Of a stretch of DNA of 19,675 nucleotides, positions 15,570 through 19,675 are shown in pieces. The stretch spans positions 1-19,675 of the forward strand of contig CALBTC010000367.1 of the NCBI GenBank assembly GCA_937967805.1, read 5' to 3'. Positions within the stretch are counted from its first letter, which is position 1; each line of letters opens with the position of its first letter. The notes beneath the pieces are model-generated. The model ran no database searches and was not told where the DNA came from. It was given only the letters and a program-made list of their open reading frames with translations. Position numbers and translations under genes: made by a program. Source of the stretch: an uncultured Anaerolineaceae bacterium (GTDB lineage: Bacteria; Chloroflexota; Anaerolineae; Promineifilales; Promineifilaceae).

Positions 15570-15582
15570 GTGCCTCAGGCAC
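15570..15582. promoter_or_regulatory. 13-bp dyad upstream of the response-regulator gene
   Basis: GTGCCT-C-AGGCAC is a perfect 6+1+6 dyad 51 bases before the start codon. It could be an operator, perhaps for autoregulation, or a leader hairpin; a single-base centre favours a protein-binding site. Unverified. Confidence 0.35.
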
Positions 15583-15633
15583 CTAAAGTAAAGATTGTTC
15601 GCAGGTACAAAAATACAAAGCGAGGTAAAAATT

Positions 15634-16326
15634 GTGACAGAACAAACCGAATTACTCATTGTTGATGACCATCCCGTTTTTCGCCAGGGCCTACGTGATG
15701 TCCTGGAAACCGATTCCCGCATGAAGGTGGTTGGCGAAGCGGCCGATGGGGAAGTTGCCATTGAAATGGCTTACGAAGTCAATCCAGAAGTGATCTTGAT
15801 GGATATCAATCTGCCTACCATCAATGGGCTTCAGGTGACCCGCAAGATCAAGGCACAGCTGCCAGACGTCAAGGTGATTATGATCACCGGCTATGATGAT
15901 GCCGAGCAGGTTTTTCACGCCATTCGTGCCGGTGCTTCGGCCTACTGCCCGAAAGACATCACGCCTGAAGCGTTAATCAATATCATCCATACCGTGCGTG
16001 AGGGCAACTACTACGTTGAAGAAAAGACAATGACGTATGATGAGTTGATGAACTGGGTCGAGCAGCGAATCGGCCGTTTCAGTGGTCCCCTGATTAGCGA
16101 TTCAGAAGATTTGTTTGTACCGCTTTCGCCGCGTGAGATGGAAATTTTAGAGCACGTAACGCGGGGCTTGAGCAATAAAGAAATTGCGTATAAACTAGGG
16201 ATCAGTCATCAAACTGTTAAAAACCACATGACCGCCATTTTGCGTAAACTGCGCGTTGACGATCGCACGCAAGCGGCCGTTTATGCACTGCGACATGGCT
16301 GGGTTCGGTTGGAGGGCTCTCGCTAA
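15634..16326 (+). CDS. NarL/FixJ-family response regulator, DegU-like
   Basis: 230 residues, cytoplasmic DNA-binding regulator. The receiver domain (1-120) is complete: D11-D12, phospho-acceptor D57 in VILMDINLP, T85 and K107. A short linker leads to a LuxR-type helix-turn-helix at about 163-226: PLSPREMEILEHVTRGLSNK, then EIAYKLGISHQTVKNHMTAI and LRKLRVDDRTQA. GTG 15634 is chosen because the GAGGT at 15622-15626 sits seven bases upstream and the receiver begins immediately; a TTG start at 15595 would add residues without homology. A DegS-like kinase gene follows 26 bases later on the same strand, its probable partner. Position next to the pilus genes suggests, but does not prove, that they are its targets. 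Confidence 0.9.
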   Translation: MTEQTELLIVDDHPVFRQGLRDVLETDSRMKVVGEAADGEVAIEMAYEVNPEVILMDINLPTINGLQVTRKIKAQLPDVKVIMITGYDDAEQVFHAIRAGASAYCPKDITPEALINIIHTVREGNYYVEEKTMTYDELMNWVEQRIGRFSGPLISDSEDLFVPLSPREMEILEHVTRGLSNKEIAYKLGISHQTVKNHMTAILRKLRVDDRTQAAVYALRHGWVRLEGSR

Positions 16327-16352
16327 CCCAACAATCCTGAGGAAAATATTTC

Positions 16353-17420
16353 ATGGTAGACACAGCCGGAATGGACAATGACTTTTCACTGGCATCTTTT
16401 TTGGAAGAGACACACGAAGGTTACGAACAAACCCAAAGAGATCTTAAAGAGATTGACATTCTAATTAAGCAAAGCGCAGCTGAAGTTGAGCGCCTGGCCC
16501 AGCGTAATTCGCAGGTGACTGCCTATACGCGCCAACTCCAGACCAACTTTGAGACGCTGCCGCGCGAAGACATCAAAGAAGCGTACGAAGCAATGAATGA
16601 CGTGCAGCAGCGTCTGTTTACCATGCGGGGGCAGTTAGAAAAGCTGCAAAGCGATCAGCGCAACTTGGAGCGGCTGGCTGAATTCCAAAGAAAAATGATT
16701 GAGCTGATGGATGGTTCAAGCCCGCTGCCCACAGGCGGCGGACGGCGTCGCGGCGCGGACCAGCCAAACGTGATTCGTGTGATTCAAACGGAAGAGGCGG
16801 TACGGCAGGGTCTGGTGCGTAAGATGCACGACAGCGTGGCTTCTTCCATTAGTAACTTCATCTTGCAGGCTGAAATTTGCCAGCGTTTCTTTGATGTAAA
16901 CCCAGATCGGGCGCGCACCGAACTTAATGCCCTCAAAAGCTCGGCAGGCACGACGTTTAGCAATGTCAAGGACTTTATCTTTGATCTGCGCCCTATGATG
17001 TTGGACGATTTAGGCGTTATCCCAACATTGCGCCGTTATGCTGAATCATTCCAAGAAAAAAATGGAGTTCCCGTTCCCATTACGGTAACAGGTGTGGAGC
17101 GCCGCTTAGAGAGTCATATTGAGGTGACTGTCTTCCGCAATGTGCAGGAACTGTTACAAAATGCCATGAACCATGCCCAGGCGACCCAGATACAGATACA
17201 GGTGGATATGGGGCAAGAGCAGGTAACGGCCGTTGTCGAAGACAATGGCAGTGGCTTTAACGTAGATGATACCCTTAACGGAAACAACAAAACGATAGGT
17301 CTGGCAACCCTAAGAGAAAGAACTGAAATGCTCGGTGGAGAATTAAACATTCATAGTAATATCGGCCAGGGTACCCGCATTGAATTTTCTATCCCCATTG
17401 CCGATGAAACCGCTCTCTAA
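16353..17420 (+). CDS. DegS-like soluble sensor histidine kinase (HisKA_3)
   Basis: 355 residues with no membrane segment. Residues 10-120 are heptad-rich and mostly coiled coil, as in the sensory half of DegS. The dimerisation/phospho-acceptor region has VRKMHDSVASSISNFILQAE, with H159 as phospho-acceptor, followed by DFIFDLRPMMLDDLGVIPTL (207-226), which matches the DLRPxxLDDLG signature of DegS/NarX kinases. The HATPase_c domain shows N-box ELLQNAMNHA (266-275), DNGSGF (297-302) and GLATLRERTEMLGG (316-329). It would phosphorylate the upstream regulator in response to a cytoplasmic signal, which is unknown. GAGG at 16339-16342 precedes ATG 16353. One ACGGCCGT lies in the ATPase domain. The operon order regulator-then-kinase is the reverse of B. 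subtilis degS-degU. Confidence 0.9.
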   Translation: MVDTAGMDNDFSLASFLEETHEGYEQTQRDLKEIDILIKQSAAEVERLAQRNSQVTAYTRQLQTNFETLPREDIKEAYEAMNDVQQRLFTMRGQLEKLQSDQRNLERLAEFQRKMIELMDGSSPLPTGGGRRRGADQPNVIRVIQTEEAVRQGLVRKMHDSVASSISNFILQAEICQRFFDVNPDRARTELNALKSSAGTTFSNVKDFIFDLRPMMLDDLGVIPTLRRYAESFQEKNGVPVPITVTGVERRLESHIEVTVFRNVQELLQNAMNHAQATQIQIQVDMGQEQVTAVVEDNGSGFNVDDTLNGNNKTIGLATLRERTEMLGGELNIHSNIGQGTRIEFSIPIADETAL

Positions 17421-17450
17421 ACCCCAAAAGAGGCTTCGCTTTCTGCAAAC

Positions 17451-17480
17451 TTGACAAAGAAAGTGAACAATTGGTACCCT
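17451..17480 (+). promoter_or_regulatory. Weak candidate promoter upstream of flp
   Basis: A perfect TTGACA (17451-17456) is followed after 18 bases by TACCCT (17475-17480), a poor -10. It lies 30 bases past the kinase stop. A second weak -10, TACAAT at 17636-17641, has no good -35. The flp gene has a terminator of its own, so some promoter is expected in this 262-base gap. Confidence 0.3.
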
Positions 17481-17577
17481 AAGTAATGCTTAACGTAAGG
17501 TACTAGGACTATCCTTATTTTTAACTTGCAGTCAATTAAAATAACAAAGTCGCCAGCAGCAAAATAAAATCAAGTAC

Positions 17578-17592
17578 CACAATCCTATTGTG
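17578..17592. promoter_or_regulatory. 15-bp dyad upstream of flp
   Basis: CACAAT-CCT-ATTGTG is a perfect 6-base dyad with a 3-base centre, 90 bases before the flp ATG. Size and spacing suit a dimeric regulator such as the LuxR-type protein encoded nearby. That link is inference. Confidence 0.35.
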
Positions 17593-17682
17593 ATCATTGC
17601 CGGAAAAGATTAAGCTAACAAGCATAAATTTGTAATACAATTTGTGATTTGAATCTGTAAACTGTAAAGGAGGTTTACACAG

Positions 17683-17838
17683 ATGTTATTCTTACACCGT
17701 GAAGATGGTCAGGGCTTGGTAGAATATGCGTTGGTATTGGTCCTCGTGGCTGTTGTTGTAATCGCAATTCTGACCCTGCTCGGTCCGCAAATTGGTAACG
17801 TATTCAGCCGTATCGTTAATGGTCTCAGTGCCGGGTAA
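17683..17838 (+). CDS. flp: Flp/Fap-type prepilin (Tad pilus major pilin)
   Basis: A 51-residue prepilin, the structural subunit of the Tad (tight adherence) pilus. A nine-residue leader MLFLHREDG is followed by QGLVEYALVLVLVAVVVIAI. The G9/Q10 cleavage point with E at +5 and Y at +6 is the Flp-family motif for the prepilin peptidase, and it gives a 42-residue mature pilin. One hydrophobic helix (about 16-34) is followed by GPQIGNVFSRIVNGLSAG, where the F is typical of Flp pilins. It has the best ribosome site in the window (AAAGGAGGT at 17666-17674, 8 bases before ATG) and a strong terminator behind it, both consistent with very high expression as a monocistronic unit. The cpaE and cpaF genes of the same system follow. 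Confidence 0.93.
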   Translation: MLFLHREDGQGLVEYALVLVLVAVVVIAILTLLGPQIGNVFSRIVNGLSAG

Positions 17839-17887
17839 TTGGCAATATTCATTCTAAGACATATTCGTTGTTTGTTTTTTGAGACCG

Positions 17888-17921
17888 GAGCCCTATCAAG
17901 ACGATAGGGCTCAATTTTTTT
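17888..17921 (+). terminator. Rho-independent terminator after flp
   Basis: A perfect 10-bp stem GAGCCCTATC / GATAGGGCTC (17888-17897 with 17903-17912) with a 5-base loop is followed by AA and seven T residues. It lies 49 bases past the flp stop and separates pilin from the assembly genes. Confidence 0.93.
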
Positions 17922-17968
17922 ATATCGCCCTTGTTTATTTCCTGCATTTTATAGACTAACTTCCCCTA

Positions 17969-17996
17969 TTGACATTGTTATGGATCATAGTATGAT
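17969..17996 (+). promoter_or_regulatory. Promoter for the cpaE-cpaF operon, with palindrome on the -10
   Basis: A consensus TTGACA (17969-17974) and TATGAT (17991-17996) are 16 bases apart. The -10 is the right half of a 13-bp palindrome ATCATA-G-TATGAT (17984-17996), a possible operator. Initiation near 18003 leaves a 150-base AT-rich leader before the ATG at 18152. The 313-base gap between flp and cpaE otherwise holds the flp terminator and the small hairpin at 18004-18021; I see no gene in it. Confidence 0.65.
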
Positions 17997-18003
17997 GGTC
18001 TAA

Positions 18004-18021
18004 ATGCCTACTTTAGGGCAT
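18004..18021 (+). other. Small hairpin at the start of the cpaE leader
   Basis: ATGCCTA (18004-18010) can pair with TAGGGCAT (18014-18021), leaving one bulged G and a CTT loop. It would sit at the very 5' end of the predicted cpaE transcript and might affect stability or translation. Low certainty. Confidence 0.3.
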
Positions 18022-18151
18022 AATATTATGTATATATAGATTCTTATCCTCAACTTCTCATTAGTAAAAAACTCTTTAGAGAAAAAGTATAATAAACTGT
18101 AAGTGATAATTGCAGTTTTGAGAAAATGTAGTTTAAAAACGTTTTGGATAA

Positions 18152-19444
18152 ATGATGGCAGGAAATATTCGAGTACTGATTGTAGATGATCTCCCAGAAA
18201 CCAGGGAAAATGTTCGCAAACTTCTCCAGTTTGAGTCGGACATAGAAGTGATTGGCCAGGCAGGTACAGGCGAAGAAGCGGTCCAAATGGCCAAAGAGCA
18301 TCAGCCAGACATCATTTTGATGGACATTAATATGCCGGGTATAGACGGCATTGGTGCCAGCCAGCAAATTACGGAGTCGGTACCAACAGTCCAGATTATT
18401 ATTATGTCTGTGCAAAGCGACCCTAACTATCTGCGCCGTGCAATGATGGCTGGGGCGCGCGATTTTTTGACGAAGCCATTTGGGGGGGACGAATTAGTTG
18501 CGGCAATCCGTAGAGTACACGACAAGCGCCCAACAATAAGCACAACACCCGCACGCCAGCCCCGGCAAAGCGTAGGCGATACGCCTGCTGAACCCATGAC
18601 CTTGCCAGAAGGAAACGTGATTGCAGTATATAGTCCCAAAGGCGGGGCAGGCTGCACAACCGTTGCCATTAATTTGGCAGTTGCCTTGGCCCGAAGAGGG
18701 CGAAGGACTATTTTGGTTGATGGAAGCCTGCAATTTGGGGATGTTTCTGTGATGTTAAACATGAAAGCCGTCACAAGCATCGCCGATCTAAGTGACCGAG
18801 GGAATGAACTTGATCAGGATTTGATCAGCAGTATTTCCCAGGTGCATCGCAGCAACTTGAATGTGCTACTAGCCCCTCCCCGACCAGAAATGGCGGATGT
18901 CGTTACTGAAGAAAACATTAAACAGCTCCTGGCTGCCTTGAAAGAGTCTTTTGACTTTATTATTGTGGATACAACAACGTATCTTAGTGAAAAGACACTT
19001 GCTGTATTGGATTTGGCTGACCGCATTGTGTTAATTGCCCAGCAAAATTTGTCTAGCTTAAAGAACGTCAGCCGTTTCTTCGATCTAGCAGAAAGCCTGG
19101 AATATGAAACACAGAAGGTTTGGCTAGTTGTTAATCGGGCAAAGAGCAAACAGGGTAAAGGCATTTCTGTTCATGATGTGGGTAAAGCACTTAAGCGCCC
19201 AATCTATGGCACTATCCCAGATGATGAAATAACCGTAATGGATGCTTCGAATCAGGGTGTTCCCATGGTGATGGGTGAAAACCAAAAGAAAAACATAAGT
19301 TTGGCAATCATAAAAATAGCAGACCAAATTGCTAAAGAGTTAATGGATGGCAAAACGCCAGTTAAAAGCAATAAAGATGAAGCTGAGAAGCCAAGTGGTT
19401 TATTTGGTCGGCTTTTTAGCCGTCGCGAAAAGGCTGGAGGATAA
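18152..19444 (+). CDS. cpaE: CpaE/TadZ-like Tad pilus protein: receiver plus MinD-like ATPase
   Basis: 430 residues. Residues 5-122 form a receiver with every key residue kept: D12-D13, D58 in IILMDINMPGIDG, S86 and K108 in LTKPFGG. After a Thr/Pro/Gln linker (about 127-152) comes a MinD/ParA-type ATPase: deviant Walker A PKGGAGCTT (161-169), VDGSLQFGDV (188-197), which is typical of CpaE, and Walker B-like FDFIIVDTT (267-275). The C-terminal 35 residues are charged and end in RLFSRREKAGG. CpaE/TadZ proteins localise the Tad pilus machine at the inner membrane. ATG 18152 is followed at once by a second ATG (18155), either of which could be used. The stop is two bases from cpaF. No ACGGCCGT occurs. 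Confidence 0.9.
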   Translation: MMAGNIRVLIVDDLPETRENVRKLLQFESDIEVIGQAGTGEEAVQMAKEHQPDIILMDINMPGIDGIGASQQITESVPTVQIIIMSVQSDPNYLRRAMMAGARDFLTKPFGGDELVAAIRRVHDKRPTISTTPARQPRQSVGDTPAEPMTLPEGNVIAVYSPKGGAGCTTVAINLAVALARRGRRTILVDGSLQFGDVSVMLNMKAVTSIADLSDRGNELDQDLISSISQVHRSNLNVLLAPPRPEMADVVTEENIKQLLAALKESFDFIIVDTTTYLSEKTLAVLDLADRIVLIAQQNLSSLKNVSRFFDLAESLEYETQKVWLVVNRAKSKQGKGISVHDVGKALKRPIYGTIPDDEITVMDASNQGVPMVMGENQKKNISLAIIKIADQIAKELMDGKTPVKSNKDEAEKPSGLFGRLFSRREKAGG

Positions 19445-19446
19445 TC

Positions 19447-19675
19447 GTGTCTCTCTTAAAACGCATTGAAAGAAATCAAGAGTCAACAACTCAAGCAGAA
19501 CCTTCAAAATTGCAGGAGCTTAGAGTAAAACGTGCTTCTCCGGCCGTTGGCTCTCGTGACGCCTACGTGGATTTGAAAAATCGCATTCAGCAGCGTCTCA
19601 TTGCTGAGCTTGATCCCAGTATGGATATTACCCAAACGGCCGAAGTCCGCATGACTATCCAGGAAATGTTCGAAT
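19447..19675 (+). CDS. cpaF: CpaF/TadA-type secretion ATPase, N-terminal part (partial)
   Basis: The first 76 codons are present; the gene runs off the window. It starts at GTG 19447 with GGAGG at 19436-19440. The visible peptide has a polar start (SLLKRIERNQESTTQAEPSK), then AYVDLKNRIQQRLIAELDPS and EVRMTIQEMFE. That helical pattern matches the N-terminal domain that precedes the ATPase core in CpaF/TadA proteins. CpaF is the hexameric ATPase powering Tad pilus extension and retraction. The catalytic motifs lie beyond the window, so the call rests on the N-terminal similarity plus position after cpaE. Confidence 0.8.
   Translation, partial: MSLLKRIERNQESTTQAEPSKLQELRVKRASPAVGSRDAYVDLKNRIQQRLIAELDPSMDITQTAEVRMTIQEMFE

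Noticed and set aside
15595..15633. Upstream TTG start extending the response regulator by 13 residues
   Set aside because: The extension has no receiver homology, while GTG 15634 has GAGGT seven bases before it.
17473..17503. GGTACC...GGTAC region as a structured leader element
   Set aside because: Stems are short, interrupted and asymmetric; not better than expected in AT-rich intergenic DNA.
17421..17682. Riboswitch (for example cyclic-di-GMP) before flp
   Set aside because: I looked for a conserved core and saw none; only the dyad and weak promoter boxes are visible.

Overview
The window reads as a chromosomal segment of a Chloroflexota bacterium, most like the Anaerolineae/Ardenticatenia group. 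That placement is inference. It rests on an array of large Chloroflexota-style GT-C membrane proteins, a DegS-like cytosolic kinase beside a Tad pilus locus, a receiver-Roadblock protein, and short-period inverted repeats between and inside genes. I see no rRNA, tRNA, CRISPR array, integrase or transposase gene.

Layout. (1) 1-2180: end of a peptide-transporter permease, then the two ATPases of a Dpp/Opp-type importer, closed by a rho-independent terminator. (2) 2316-4211: a receiver-Roadblock regulator converging on a HAD-family phosphatase. (3) 4328-15452: a long same-strand block of eight genes. It opens with a polyprenol-phosphate-mannose-synthase-like GT2 enzyme and an overlapping methyltransferase, followed by six multi-spanning GT-C-like proteins, two of them tandem paralogs. 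The GT2 enzyme could load sugar onto a lipid carrier, and the GT-C proteins could use it to glycosylate something outside the membrane. (4) 15634-17420: a NarL/DegU-type response regulator and a DegS-type soluble histidine kinase. (5) 17683-19675: a Tad pilus locus with a 51-residue Flp pilin on its own short transcript, a CpaE/TadZ-like receiver-ATPase and the start of the CpaF secretion ATPase. The adjacent two-component pair is a natural candidate regulator of the pilus.

The most striking signal is not a gene. The octamer palindrome ACGGCCGT occurs 29 times by eye in 19.7 kb, against about 0.3 expected by chance. All copies are inside genes, and all three reading frames are used. It is dense in the receiver-Roadblock gene and the GT-C block and absent from the peptide-transporter and pilus ends. 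It resembles in behaviour the HIP1 palindrome of cyanobacteria, with a different sequence.

A second signal is a set of short inverted or tandem elements built from 7-, 8- or 9-nt units, plus two other hairpin sequences. Some lie in the gaps between GT-C genes. Three lie in frame inside GT-C coding regions, where they add extra loop residues between membrane segments.
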